Shown in pieces: positions 18,053 to 27,267 of a DNA stretch of 64,000 nucleotides (within the stretch, counting starts at the first letter, position 1; every line of letters begins with the position of its first letter). The translations under genes and the position numbers were made by a program. The stretch lies in assembly GCF_038957035.1 (NCBI RefSeq), contig NZ_CP152412.1:7064501-7128500 (forward strand), given 5' to 3'. The stretch is from Bradyrhizobium sp. B097 (GTDB lineage Bacteria > Pseudomonadota > Alphaproteobacteria > Rhizobiales > Xanthobacteraceae). Under the pieces are notes generated by a model. It was not told the origin of the DNA, made no database searches, and saw nothing but the letters and a program-made list of their open reading frames with translations.

Positions 18053-18619
18053 TCACAGCCGCAGAAACCGCTTGGCATTCTGGTAAAGCCACAGATCTTT
18101 GACGTCGTCCGGCAGACCAAGCGCATCGATTTCTCGCACAGCCTGCCCAGGTGATAGTCGCGGGAACCCGGAGCCGAAAATAATCCGGTCCGTTAGGAGT
18201 GTTCGACCGTACTGCAACAGTGATTCATACCCGGAATTCGCAACCGCCAGCAGCTTCGGCTTGACCATCACCAAGCCAATAAAAAGCGTTGGATGCTTCC
18301 ACGCCACGCCGAGCAGCTCCTGCACCCATGGCCAACCCGGAGGTGCCGCACAGACGCGCAGATCCGGGAAGTGCGTTAGGACTTCATCCAGCAGAAATGG
18401 CTGACCGTAAGCCATGGTAGTCTGCATGGAGAAGTTGATGCCGCAGTGGATATTGACTGGTATGTCCAGCTCTACGCATTTGGCATAGAGAGGGTACATC
18501 AGTTTGTCGTTGATCGGAAGTCTGTGCTCAAAGCACTGAAGGTTGAGACCACGCAGCCCCAGTTCTTTGACTGCCCGTTCCAGCTCGCGGACTGCCTGCA
18601 TACCTTTGTGCGGATCGAC
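18053..18619 (-). pseudogene. Amidohydrolase-like gene, copy 2, missing its N-terminus
   Basis: From 18053 to 18619 the minus strand encodes the C-terminal two thirds of the protein at 4611-5474, starting at VDPHKGMQAVREL. About 15 of 188 residues differ, and the unusual CAAPPGWPW and FGSGFPRLSPG segments are kept. At 18620 the similarity ends abruptly where an inverted copy of an internal 46-base piece of the same gene begins. The open frame does continue to 18760 through this joint, but the added residues are antisense-derived, so a functional product is unlikely. Confidence 0.8.
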
Positions 18620-18665
18620 TGAAGTCCTAACGCACTTCCCGGATCTGCGCGTCTGTGCGGCACCT
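18341..18665. repeat. 46-base perfect inverted repeat at the truncation joint
   Basis: Bases 18341-18386 (inside the amidohydrolase fragment) and 18620-18665 are exact reverse complements, separated by 233 bases. The second arm sits precisely where the gene is cut. This is the mark of a small inverted duplication or fold-back rearrangement that destroyed the gene front. Confidence 0.85.
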
Positions 18666-18745
18666 ACTGCTGGCGTCCCCGGATCCCTCTGCGCCGCAGT
18701 GCGACGCATTACAAGCCTTATGACGAGCTCGAAGGCATTAGCGAA

Positions 18746-18767
18746 GTTAAAACCGAGCAAGCTCGGT
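18746..18767 (-). terminator. Intrinsic terminator overlapping the crp/fnr-type stop codon
   Basis: On the minus strand a 7-base-pair stem (ACCGAGC/GCTCGGT, 18752-18767, two-base loop) is followed by TTTT, and the stop codon TAA is reached inside the tail. The gene thus ends within its own terminator. Confidence 0.55.
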
Positions 18768-19541
18768 GTCCGTACTCGAGTAAGCGGCCGAAATGAGCTT
18801 GTAGCAACAGCACGTCCTGTGCTCGAGGCTATCCCGGTTTCCGATTTGCAGTACGCCGCGCGTCTTCTGAATCAATCCCAGCTCTTCGAATAGGTTCAGC
18901 GTCTCTGTAATTCCCGCGCGCCGCAAGCCTAAGACAGACGAAAGATAATCATGGGTGACTGGAAGAACCTGTGCGTCAATAGCGTCGCTTGCCAAGCAAA
19001 GCCAAGTTGCTAGGCGCTTTTCGCGGTTGTGACAAACCCCGCAAAATCCAGTCTGCGCGCAATGCAAACCAAGAGCTTGGACGTACCATGCGAGACGATC
19101 GAGGATTTCGGGCCGCGCATTCATCAGCCCACGTAGAGCCTCAACATCGATTCTGTGCGCCGTACCAGGAAAGAGGACGACAGATTGATGGGTGGAAACA
19201 TGGCCTCCGACCAACCGCGAAGCGCCGACGGCGCCCCGATATCCAATGACTGCTGTTTCAACAATCGCTCCCGCCGCAGCTATCCTCAGCGAGACAAGCC
19301 CCGATTCTATGAAGTAAACATAATCAAGTTTTCTTCTCGGCTCCTGAAGGACCATGCGTTCTTTCAGGACAATGGGTTCAAGGCACCTGCCGATCTCCGA
19401 GAGGCCCTGACACGAAAGCCTAGCTAAGATTTCATTTTTAACAAATGACCTCACAGGAATGCGCCCCGTTCCCTCGCCAGACAGGAGTGGTTGTGCGAAC
19501 CCTGCAGACCCGTTGGAGCCGGCAGACACATAGTCGGTCAT
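18747..19541 (-). CDS. Crp/Fnr-family transcriptional regulator
   Basis: The protein (264 residues from the Met at 19541; the frame opens at 19565) has a cyclic-nucleotide-like sensor barrel (about residues 45-150, with LDYVYFIESGLVSLRI and GYRGAVGASRLVGG) and a C-terminal Crp-type helix-turn-helix (VTHDYLSSVLGLRRAGITETL). It lacks the Fnr N-terminal cysteine cluster but has CAQTGFCGVCHNREKR in the linker helix, where relatives usually read 'NRLHSVEQR'. The effector is unknown. It may respond to oxygen, redox or a metabolite, and could act on nearby promoters. It is transcribed toward the amidohydrolase remnant. Confidence 0.87.
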   Translation of the reverse strand: MTDYVSAGSNGSAGFAQPLLSGEGTGRIPVRSFVKNEILARLSCQGLSEIGRCLEPIVLKERMVLQEPRRKLDYVYFIESGLVSLRIAAAGAIVETAVIGYRGAVGASRLVGGHVSTHQSVVLFPGTAHRIDVEALRGLMNARPEILDRLAWYVQALGLHCAQTGFCGVCHNREKRLATWLCLASDAIDAQVLPVTHDYLSSVLGLRRAGITETLNLFEELGLIQKTRGVLQIGNRDSLEHRTCCCYKLISAAYSSTDTELARF

Positions 19542-19674
19542 AGCGGCCTGTCTCCGATGGCGCACGTGAGTTCTGGCACGGCCAGCCCGGCGCTAAAACG
19601 TTCTAGAATGCTCACTTTACCCAACTATATTACTTCGTTTGCCAATGACTAATATTTTCCGCTCTCCGAGATGA

Positions 19675-19688
19675 TTCCAAAAAGTTAT
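19675..19688 (+). promoter_or_regulatory. Motif TTCCAAAAAGTTAT upstream of the Crp/Fnr gene
   Basis: It matches the repeated motif in the ligase/lysR divergent region (7384-7397, 7525-7538) with one or two changes. It lies about 135 bases upstream of the Crp/Fnr start. Function is unknown. Confidence 0.3.
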
Positions 19689-19707
19689 GTGTCGATCGGG
19701 CCTGACA

Positions 19708-19783
19708 TCCTCCGAATGGGTAGACACAGGGTCGGACAGCCAGAAGGTGTCGAATGGAAGACGTGCGCAGCGAACGCCGTACC
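19708..19783 (+). mobile_element. Left-end fragment of an IS3-family element
   Basis: The sequence from TCCTCCGAAT at 19708 parallels the left end of the intact IS3-family element at 25521, including the GTAGACAC/GTGGACAC part of the terminal repeat and the first codons of orfA (GTGTCGAATGGAAGACG). Similarity stops near 19783. Confidence 0.65.
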
Positions 19784-19791
19784 AGACTTAG

Positions 19792-20012
19792 ATTATTCGC
19801 CCAAACGCCTGCGCCGCAACGGCCATGGTCGCCAGCAAGCCCATCACGAAGGTGAGGCTAACGACATAAGCCTTTCCGGCCAGCGCAGCCGCGGCGACCG
19901 CCTACGCGCCGATACGACCGATGAACACGAGATCCGTAGTCGTCATAGCGATTTGTCCAAGCTGCGTCAGCACCATAGGCAAAGCGAATTTCGCGATTTC
20001 GCCCAGGTCGAC
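19792..20012 (-). pseudogene. MATE-family efflux protein fragment
   Basis: The minus strand reads LGEIAKFALPMVLTQLGQIAM, TTTDLVFIGRIGA, an in-frame stop, then AALAGKAYVVSLTFVMGLLA and AVAAQAFG. This is the first two membrane segments of a NorM-like multidrug/sodium antiporter. Only about 70 codons survive, with a stop in the middle. Confidence 0.7.
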
Positions 20013-20625
20013 GGAGCCATGTGATGACCAACCGCCGATCCCCTTGCTCCCCGCCGCGGGGTCGACACTGGCTTTGCTACGGCAATCTTATTCATGAAAA
20101 TGATGCGTCCTGTCTGCCTCATCGGGCCACGACCTCTTTTGCTCCGAGGAGGCCCCTCTCTGCCCATGCCCCGAGTGCTGCTCATACGGGAGCCTTGCGC
20201 AGCCACACGCCACAGAGGTCACGGACGCTAACTTGTCGATCTACTGTTGATTGCCGTTCAGGGGCACGCCACCCAAATAAGCAGCGTTAGCTTGACCAGC
20301 GGTCGCGCTCCAAGCGCAAAGTCAAGCGGCAGGTGAGGCGTGCGGCCGGAGCGTGCCAGATCATGCAATCGCCAGCGCGAAGAGCGCTCCCGGCATTGTG
20401 GGTCATGGAAGCAAAGTAATGCGCGAACGCATGGCTGAGGCTGGGACGGATGGCGGCATTGACCACTCGAATTCGCTCGTGACGTTTACGAGGCGATTAT
20501 CTTGCGAGACAAGACGGCCATTTCCCTGAGGGTTGCGGTACCGAATGATGCATGAAACTTCCCTTCAAAGAACGTGCCAACAGCGAGAGCTCGATTTGTA
20601 GAGAGTGATTTTCCCGCGAATGTGC
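20013..20625. other. Gap with no recognised gene
   Basis: Open frames on both strands here (including one at 20486-20899 minus) have no family-like features. Nothing supported. Confidence 0.4.
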
Positions 20626-20657
20626 TGTGTGCCCGACAACATGTTACGAATCCAACA
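20626..20657. promoter_or_regulatory. Tandem NifA-type upstream activator sites
   Basis: Two adjacent TGT-N10-ACA sites occupy 20626-20641 and 20642-20657. The spacer of the first is GTGCCCGACA and of the second TACGAATCCA. The pair is followed by a weak sigma-54-like match at 20806-20821 (TGGCGGG-N4-CTGC) and a near-perfect one at 20989-21004. Confidence 0.5.
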
Positions 20658-20988
20658 ATCAACGTGAGATCGCTTCTTCCCGATGTTTTAGTCATGTAGC
20701 CAGCCGTCACGATCCCGAAGACCTTGGCTTCGAAGCAGTGGGCGCTGGCCCGGATGCGGTTAGCGGCGGCGTTGTTGAAATTGCCGTAATTGCGAAGATC
20801 TAAGCTGGCGGGCGCCCTGCATTCAGCCCGAGCACTAACTCTGAATTCGTCAAAGCGGTCCGAATGATCCACCCCGTATCCATTTTGGCCCGGGGCCAAT
20901 TGCGGAAGGTACTACTGCCGTAACGAGCTTAAGTCCCCTAGCTCCATAACTTCCTTGCATTAGCGCTTCAGTTTGCAGGAATTTTTAG

Positions 20989-21004
20989 TGGCACGCTCAT
21001 TGCC
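20989..21004 (+). promoter_or_regulatory. Sigma-54 (-24/-12) promoter
   Basis: TGGCACG-CTCA-TTGCC has the full -24 and -12 boxes with GG and GC separated by exactly 10 bases. It points to the small-protein pseudogene (21105) and nitroreductase (21577). Tandem NifA-type sites lie about 335-365 bases upstream. Confidence 0.65.
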
Positions 21005-21104
21005 AGGAGGAAAACGCCCCCTCTGGGGCTGGGCATCGTGCAAGGAATTGCTGATGACGCCTCTGCGCCAGCATGTTTTGTGAAGCCAAGGAACTATTAC
21101 AAAC

Positions 21105-21340
21105 GTGAAACTCCTCGAAATTCCTCTGCGGCGCGGCCGCGGCGACCTTCATTTGTCGGCCGGAATCCTCCGGCGACTGGGTATACACGAACAGATCACT
21201 GTATCTGGTGGTTCGTTCGTGACGCGCACCCACGTGTCAGACATACTCCGTTCGAGAATGGCTATCGTCCAAGGATCGTCATCGAGCAATTGCACGTAAT
21301 TCAGCTGGATATTCTCGTCAATCCGCAGATCGTCAGCACG
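21105..21340 (+). pseudogene. Broken copy of a small rhizobial protein
   Basis: A GTG start at 21105 after AAGGAA opens a frame MKLLEIPLRRGRGDLHLSAG, but the homology to the intact 83-residue protein at 27268-27519 continues in another frame (FVGRNP..., then PFENGYRPRIVIE...LDILVN at 21245-21325). The DNA alignment with the intact copy is clear through the whole stretch. At least one frameshift has killed it. It lies directly behind a strong sigma-54 promoter. Confidence 0.65.
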
Positions 21341-21576
21341 AGGCCGTGTCATCCAATCCCCCCACAGCCGGATAACCGAAGTTTTGCTAGGCGTGATATC
21401 TTCAATGCCATAATCGAGCTAACGTCACCATCCAGTTTTTGATATCCGACCATTACGGGCAGCGAGCGCATGGATATCGATCTTTCGGCGGGAGAACAGG
21501 GGCTTGGTCGAGGCCCCGACGACATGCTCACCACTCTGGCGTAGTCGCTTCCCAAAAAAGGACCAAGGAGAAGAGA

Positions 21577-22197
21577 GTGACCACTCAAGAGCATGCATCC
21601 AAAATCCGTACCCCCGAGCATCCTGCGGACCCAATTTTTATCAATCGCTGGTCGCCGCGTGGGTTCACCGACAATGAAATCCCGGAAGGAGTTCTGAACA
21701 CCTGCTTTGAGGCCGCTCGGTGGGCGCCATCGACTTTTAACTCCCAGCCATGGCGCTTTCTCTATGCCTTGCGCGGCCAGCCGGAACTCGAAGCCTTCCT
21801 TGCACCTCTGGTCGACTTCAACCGAGGTTGGGCGCAACATGCGGCGGCTTTGATCTACCTGTTGTCGAGCAAGGAGTTCACCCCACATGGCAAGACCGAA
21901 CGACAGTTCTCGCGCACGCATTCCTTCGACAGCGGATCGGCCTGGGCCAACTTTGCCAACCAAGCAACGGCCGCAGGCTGGGCCGCCCACGGCATGACTG
22001 GATTTGACGCAGAGAAAGCGCGCACTGAGCTGCGGGTGCCTGAGGGTTTTTCGGTAGAGATTGCGATCGCCGTTGGACGCAAGGGCGACGGCGCACACTT
22101 GCCGCTCGGTCTACTGAAGCGTGAACAGCCGAGTGGACGATTGCCCGTCGGTGAGTTTGTCGGGCGCGGCTTCTTTCCTGAGCGATTTAGACGTTGA
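21577..22197 (+). CDS. Nitroreductase-family flavoprotein
   Basis: The 206-residue product begins with GTG at 21577 after AAGGAGAAGAGA; the longer open frame upstream is not family-like. The front has the FMN-binding pattern INRWSPRGFTDNEIPEGVL and CFEAARWAPSTFNSQPWRF, followed by helical segments and SVEIAIAVGRKGDGAHLP near the end, which is the nitroreductase fold. Such dimeric enzymes use NAD(P)H to reduce nitro groups, quinones or enones. It is a lone gene, downstream of the sigma-54 promoter at 20989, so it may be expressed in symbiotic or low-oxygen conditions. The substrate is unknown. Confidence 0.87.
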   Translation: MTTQEHASKIRTPEHPADPIFINRWSPRGFTDNEIPEGVLNTCFEAARWAPSTFNSQPWRFLYALRGQPELEAFLAPLVDFNRGWAQHAAALIYLLSSKEFTPHGKTERQFSRTHSFDSGSAWANFANQATAAGWAAHGMTGFDAEKARTELRVPEGFSVEIAIAVGRKGDGAHLPLGLLKREQPSGRLPVGEFVGRGFFPERFRR

Positions 22198-22740
22198 CGG
22201 ATGGGGTGCGCTCTGACTTGACCCTCACAGGACTGCGCGCCCGACGCGGCGATCAGCCTCGAGCGGAGTCCGATCAACATGCCGATATCATGCGGACATT
22301 CAGCAGTTGACGTACTTGTCTAGCGCAAGTGGGCGCGCGGTTCCCCAACGTATACATCGCTATTCATCCAAAGCTGCAGCGAGCGTTTTCTTTTGACGAT
22401 GATGCGCATCACTATTTTGCGATTTTTGATATTTCTTCCAAGAAAACGCTCAGCTTGCAATGCTAACGAATTTGATCTCGTCCAAGATTCAAGGAAGATG
22501 TCGCGCATCATTCCGATTTGATCTCGCTCGGGGCTGAGGAGTTCTGGCTATTTGGATTCTGGCCTCGAGCTAGCCGCGTATTCTTGTATAGCGCCTCGAG
22601 GTTTGATTTTTCTGCTGTTCCTGCTGGGCACGATGGCAACGCGCTTGCGTTGTCCAAGCGCGGCGGCGTGTCCACAGCGTCACTTACTTCAAGCCTTTCG
22701 GATTGGTTTGTAGTTCGCCGCATGCTCTCGCCATTAAGAT
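22198..22740. other. Gap containing a structured palindromic element
   Basis: No gene is supported in this 540-base stretch. It holds perfect inverted arms GAGCGTTTTCTT (22381-22392) and AAGAAAACGCTC (22440-22451), extendable by AAGCT/AGCTT across a small bulge, enclosing a perfect palindrome TGATGCGCATCA (22400-22411). The size (about 86 bases) suits a MITE or a strong hairpin. Confidence 0.5.
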
Positions 22741-24165
22741 TTATCCGGTGGGCTTTATGGCCCAGGGCGGTCGAGGATGACGCCGGCGCAGGAAGGATCG
22801 CGGATCAGGGCGTGCCAGGGGAGCTAGCTGGTGAAGCGGTCGTAGCGATGATCGAAGGTCTCCGCGAATTCGTGGTGGACCGCTGTGTCGAACGGCTCGA
22901 GGCCGCAGTCGTCGAGTAGGAGGAAATCGACACGGCCCAGCGTGCGATGGGGATGGCGGCTGTCGCCGCGCACCAATGCGAGATCTGGGGACGCGCGGGA
23001 CGCGCTGATAAAGCTCGCCCCGCTGTCGCGGCAGGCCTGTTGCCGAGCGCTGAGGCAAGACAATCGCTCTTGCCGACGCCGGAGGGTCCGCAGATCAGCA
23101 GGTTGATATAGTCGTCGATCCGTCGGCGTTCGACCAGCATCGTCAGAACGCTGGGGTCGAGGCCAAGCGGGGCGCCATGGTCGAGGTCCTCAACCAAGCT
23201 TTCGACGCAGCTTCGCATGTTGCAGCCTCGTGGAACGCAACTTGTTGACTCGCAGCGACGCTCCCAGTTCGAGCAGGGTTGCACAGCACCGCGGTAGCCG
23301 GCCCCGCTCGTGGCTGTCTCCTTGCGGATACGCTCGATGATCTAGCTGTCGTCGAGACGATGGCCAGACGCCATGTGTTCCGGCTATGATGGTGTGTTCT
23401 GGCTTTCGCTCAGCGCTGAACGCGATCCGCTTGCCTTTCTGAAGCATCTCAATGGTGTCTGGCGGTGAAACGCACCTCAAGCTTGGCATGGACCATGCGA
23501 GACACCGCAGTAGTACACTTGGACCTCGACGTGAAACTCGACGCTGACTCGGCTGATCGGTTACTCGGCGAACACGCCAGGGCTCTTTGGCAAGACCCCG
23601 AGTGCCGGCCGGTCCATCTGCTGCAAGGCCATGCCGAGCTCCCGGATCGGTCGCTCTTCGTTGAGCCGGGTCATGAACTCGACGATCGCCGCGACCTCGA
23701 GGCTGTGGAAGTTCGACGGCGACGTCCGAGCAGCCAGTGCTCGCGTACGAGGGCGCCTGCTCAACCTTTGTCTTGGCCGATGGCCATCGTGGTCTGATGG
23801 GCAGAATGGCGGCGTCGGAATGCGCCGCCGGCGTGGCTGTGGAGGCAGACCTTGAGCAACCGCGACCTTGGTGTTGTCCGGTACGCGCAGTGCCGGTACA
23901 TCGCCGATCGCTTCGAAAGACGACGTAGGCTATCGATCCGGTCACCAGGCCCATGGGCCAGGTCTCCTGCGCGCATGTGAAGCTCGATGAAGCACCGCGA
24001 CGAAGATCTGCGCGGTGCGCCGCTCGCCGGAGAACCGCTTGATCACGACCGACACGCTGTTGCGGGTGCTCGGCGTGGGATGAGATAGATATCCGCCATC
24101 TCAAACGCCGGGCGGCGCCGCGCATCCGCGCTGGCCGAGATCCCAATCGTAGGCGAGGTCGCCGC
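22741..24165 (-). mobile_element. IS21-family remnant (istA and istB pieces)
   Basis: On the minus strand, 22741-23120 carries IstB ATPase pieces: LLICGPSGVGKS (Walker A), then in other frames ALVRGDSRHPHRTLGRVDFLLLDDCGLEPFD and the end. From about 23250 to 24100 there are IstA pieces, such as AQIFVAVLHRAS-like text, KTKVEQ, EPWRV-like and RIAFSAERKPEHTI, each in a different frame. Many frameshifts make both genes dead. Confidence 0.7.
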
Positions 24166-24186
24166 GCGGGCTTTTAGTCCGCGCTA

Positions 24187-24670
24187 TCAGATTGTCGCGA
24201 CTTGCGTATTGGGCTTTGCCGATGACGATCGCGCGCGGCCAAAAGGACTTGGATGAGCCGGATACAGCATACGGCGCCTCGCAGCAACGCTGTGTCGCAG
24301 GACACGTGCCGCAACCGGCTTATCGAGCCCGGCATATTGCTGAGGTTTGCGGCAAGCCTCTCGCCCAATGACGTTCACCGGGTCGTCCAGACATGCGGTT
24401 TGCCATATCGTAGGACGCTGACCAATCGCGGCAACAGCGTCTCGTAACGATCCTTGCCGCCCCTACCGACGTGATCACGATTAGCATGCGCTTGCTGTCG
24501 ATCGCACGGACATCAGCCCGCAGACTAGGCTGCCCGGTGGACTGGTAGCGGGGCGCCACCAGTACAACGCGATTCTGCACGGCCGGTACAGTCTCCAGAA
24601 GAAAGGCGATTTTCTCCGCACTTAACACCAGTGTTTTGCGGGGACTCGTTGGCCGAGATGATTCTCTCAA
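24187..24670 (-). pseudogene. Tyrosine recombinase remnant (IS91-associated type)
   Basis: Pieces in several frames follow a phage-integrase-type recombinase: SAEKIAFLLETVPAVQNR, then VRAIDSKRMLI, GRGGKDRYETLLPRLVSVLR, and LDKPVAARVLRHSVA. The frames shift between each. The N-terminal third and the final tyrosine segment are not recognisable. Confidence 0.6.
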
Positions 24671-25520
24671 TCACGTCCTTACGCCCGAGCGTCATCGCCG
24701 CATAGAGAAAGCACTACGCGCATCATTTGTCGATGTGGGTCCACGACCGCATCAATCCGATCAGGCGTAGATCCTGCTCGAAGCCGAGGTCGTCAAGTGA
24801 TTGGCCGAACTGTCAGCTGAAGTACTCAACCGGCAAACATGAGATTGTCGCGTCGAGGTTGATAACTTGCGCAGCTATACTATCGTCGGTCAAGCAGCGG
24901 TGCAGCGGGGGCTCGAACTCATCATGAGCATGAGGCATTCCTGTATTGTGAGGACGGACCTGCGGTCTGATCCTCTCAATCAGGTGCCTCTTAAATGAAT
25001 GGCCCCGCCACGCCCTCTCGCGGCGAGATCCTTCCAGCTGACGACATCGGTTCGAACCCGTATCTCTGCCATGATAATGTTCCGGATCCTCGCGCGAACA
25101 AGAATAGTTCCGCTTCTCGCGTATTATTCCGGAAGATCACAGTATAAGCCCTGGCGCTGCGGCCCCTGTTCTTGCGGAGCACGATTGTCGTCGTGCTTGA
25201 CCGGCGTGGGGGATGCTCTCATGCCTCAAGGCGTCAAGTCGAGTTCGGCAGCGGTGTGGGTGCTGCTCCAAGTGAACGGCCATAAAGCCACGGACATGCT
25301 TCGTATCCCCTCCAAAATTGGTAGGAGCACTCCCTTCCCTTTTGCCGTATTCTTCACCATTGAGCGCCGACCGCGCTCGTCATTAGCAGGCCGAAAGTTG
25401 CAAGTGGCGAGCGCCTAGACGACGACGGTTGGAAACAACTAGAGATCGGCAGATCTGCGGGTGGGGTGCTAGCCGCGGGCATTAATTCAAGAAGCATAAT
25501 AGCGATGGGTCCGCTGAACC
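24671..25520. other. Gap with no recognised gene
   Basis: No frame in this 850-base stretch shows family features; it is probably old insertion debris. Confidence 0.4.
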
Positions 25521-25573
25521 TCCTCCGAATGAGTGGACACCTGTAGTAGGCTCTGAGAGCCAAGAGGTGTCGG

Positions 25574-25888
25574 ATGCAAGAGCGTCAACGTCGGTCGTTT
25601 ACCGAGGAGTACAAGCGGCAGGCCGCTGAACTGGTGGTCTCGAGTGGTCGGTCGATCACGTCGGTCGGCAAGGAACTCGGTCTGCGCGACTCGGTATTGC
25701 GGCGCTGGGTGGAGAAGCTGCGGCATGTGCCGGCATCGGCGACGCGGCGCCCCGCGACGCAGGCGGCGCCGATGCCGGCGGACCAGGCTGCCGAGATCGC
25801 CCGGCTGCGCGAGGAGAACGAGCGGCTGCGCATGGAACGGGACATTCTAAAAAAGTCGATCGCGATCTTTGCCGGAACACGGACATGA
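25574..25888 (+). CDS. IS3-family OrfA (helix-turn-helix protein)
   Basis: The 104-residue protein has an N-terminal helix-turn-helix (FTEEYKRQAAELVVSSGRS, then GKELGLRDSVLRRWVEKL) and a C-terminal leucine-zipper-like helix (EIARLREENERLRMERDILKK). It binds the element ends and fuses with OrfB by programmed frameshifting in this family. Its stop overlaps the OrfB start by four bases (ATGA at 25885-25888). Confidence 0.9.
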   Translation: MQERQRRSFTEEYKRQAAELVVSSGRSITSVGKELGLRDSVLRRWVEKLRHVPASATRRPATQAAPMPADQAAEIARLREENERLRMERDILKKSIAIFAGTRT

Positions 25889-26745
25889 GCTTCCGCTTCA
25901 TCGAGGACCATCGCGATGCCTATCCGGTGCGGCTGATGTGCGCTGTGCTCGGGGTCTCGGCGGCCGGCTATTACGCTTGGCGGGAGCGGCCGGCGAGCGC
26001 CCGTACAACCACTAATACTGCGCTCCTGGCTTCGATCCGACAGGTCCATCAGGACAGCGGCGGCCGCTATGGCAGCCCACGCATCCATGCCGCGATGCGG
26101 GCGCAGGGAGGTGGCGTCAGTCGTGGCCGGATCGAACGCTTGATGCATCGGCACGGCATCCGCGCCATCATGGCAGCACCGCGTCGCGTTCGGACCACCG
26201 ACAGCCGTCATGGCATGCCGATCGCGTCGAACCTCATCGAACGTCACTTTGCAGCTGCGGCTCCGAACCTAATCTGGCTCGCCGATATCACCTACATTCC
26301 GACGGCAGAGGGCTGGCTCTATCTGGCAGCCATCATGGACCTCTTCAGCCGCAAAATCGTCGGCTGGGCGATGCGCGATCACATGCAGGTCGAACTCGCC
26401 TCGTCCGCCTTGACCATGGCGATCCGCCAGCAGCGGCCGGAGGCCGGATTGATCCATCATTCCGATCGCGGCGTGCAGTACGCTTCACAGGACTATCGCG
26501 CGGTCCTGTCGACCGCCGGCATCACCGCATCGATGAGCCGCAAGGCCGACTGCTACGACAATGCCCCGATGGAAAGCTTCTTCCATACCCTGAAGACCGA
26601 GCTCGTTCATCATCGCCAATACGAGACCCGCGCCGAGACCCAGCGCGACATCTTCACCTTCATCGAGGGCTTCTACAATCGGATCCGTCTCCACTCCGCC
26701 ATCGGATATATCGCCCCGATCGAAATGGAGCTAAAAACAGCTTAA
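25885..26745 (+). CDS. IS3-family OrfB (DDE transposase)
   Basis: The 286-residue protein is a full rve-type DDE domain. The catalytic acidic residues are visible in WLADITYIPT (D), HHSDRGVQYAS (D) and DNAPMESFFHTLK (E). The upstream helical part has the DSGGRYGSPRIHAAMR segment usual for IS3. It is intact, so the element may still be mobile. It stops four bases ahead of the right terminal repeat. Confidence 0.93.
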   Translation: MSFRFIEDHRDAYPVRLMCAVLGVSAAGYYAWRERPASARTTTNTALLASIRQVHQDSGGRYGSPRIHAAMRAQGGGVSRGRIERLMHRHGIRAIMAAPRRVRTTDSRHGMPIASNLIERHFAAAAPNLIWLADITYIPTAEGWLYLAAIMDLFSRKIVGWAMRDHMQVELASSALTMAIRQQRPEAGLIHHSDRGVQYASQDYRAVLSTAGITASMSRKADCYDNAPMESFFHTLKTELVHHRQYETRAETQRDIFTFIEGFYNRIRLHSAIGYIAPIEMELKTA

Positions 26746-26767
26746 CCCTGTCCACTGTTTTGGGGGA

Positions 26768-27267
26768 AGATCACCGCACATATCGACAAGGAATGTATGC
26801 TTCAGGAGGATCGTCACGTCCGGCAACGTCACGCACCGGTTGGGATAAGCAAGAGAGACGCAGCACGGGCGGCGAGTTTCCTGACAGGAGTTGATTAGTG
26901 GCTGGTGTAGTTTGTGCGTGCCGGACAATTGGCTCAGCAGGGCTCGATGGGATTCCTGCGACTAGACCGGCCATGAAACCGCGTAGAGCCTGTGCCGCGG
27001 CGGACCTTTACGGCCCTGATTAAGCGAGGCCCGCCGATTCAAGCTCTTAAGTCGCCAGTAAGGTCAAATCGCTGATGTCGAACGCAGATGTGGCTCTTTG
27101 CATTTCCCGTCGGGTCAATCGGTATGGCCTGTTCGAAATGATTCGATGGAATCGATTGGAAGGTAAAATGCAAGCATTCTAAGGTCCGATACCTTTGGAT
27201 ATCCGCCTATGCATTTCAAAGCGTTGGCTGAGAACATGCCATCAACCTCGCAAAAGCTTAAGGAAAG
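26768..27267. other. Gap upstream of the small rhizobial protein
   Basis: No gene is supported. A weak sigma-54-like match (TGGAAGG-TAAA-ATGCA) lies at 27157-27172, about 96 bases ahead of the gene at 27268, with GG and GC 10 bases apart. No TGT-N10-ACA site was found near it. Confidence 0.35.

Larger units (their letters stand above)
25521..26767 (+). mobile_element. Intact IS3-family insertion sequence
   Basis: The element is bounded by imperfect inverted repeats of about 19 bases: TCCTCCGAATGAGTGGACA at 25521-25539 and the complement of TCCCCCAAAACAGTGGACA at 26749-26767. It contains overlapping orfA and orfB. No clear target duplication flanks it. A fragment of a sibling left end is at 19708. 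Confidence 0.85.

Noticed and set aside
19572..19590. TGGCACGGCCAGCCC as a sigma-54 promoter
   Set aside because: The -24 half is good but no TTGC lies at the required spacing.
20486..20899. 137-codon minus-strand frame
   Set aside because: No family features, no clear ribosome site, and it overlaps the paired NifA-type sites.
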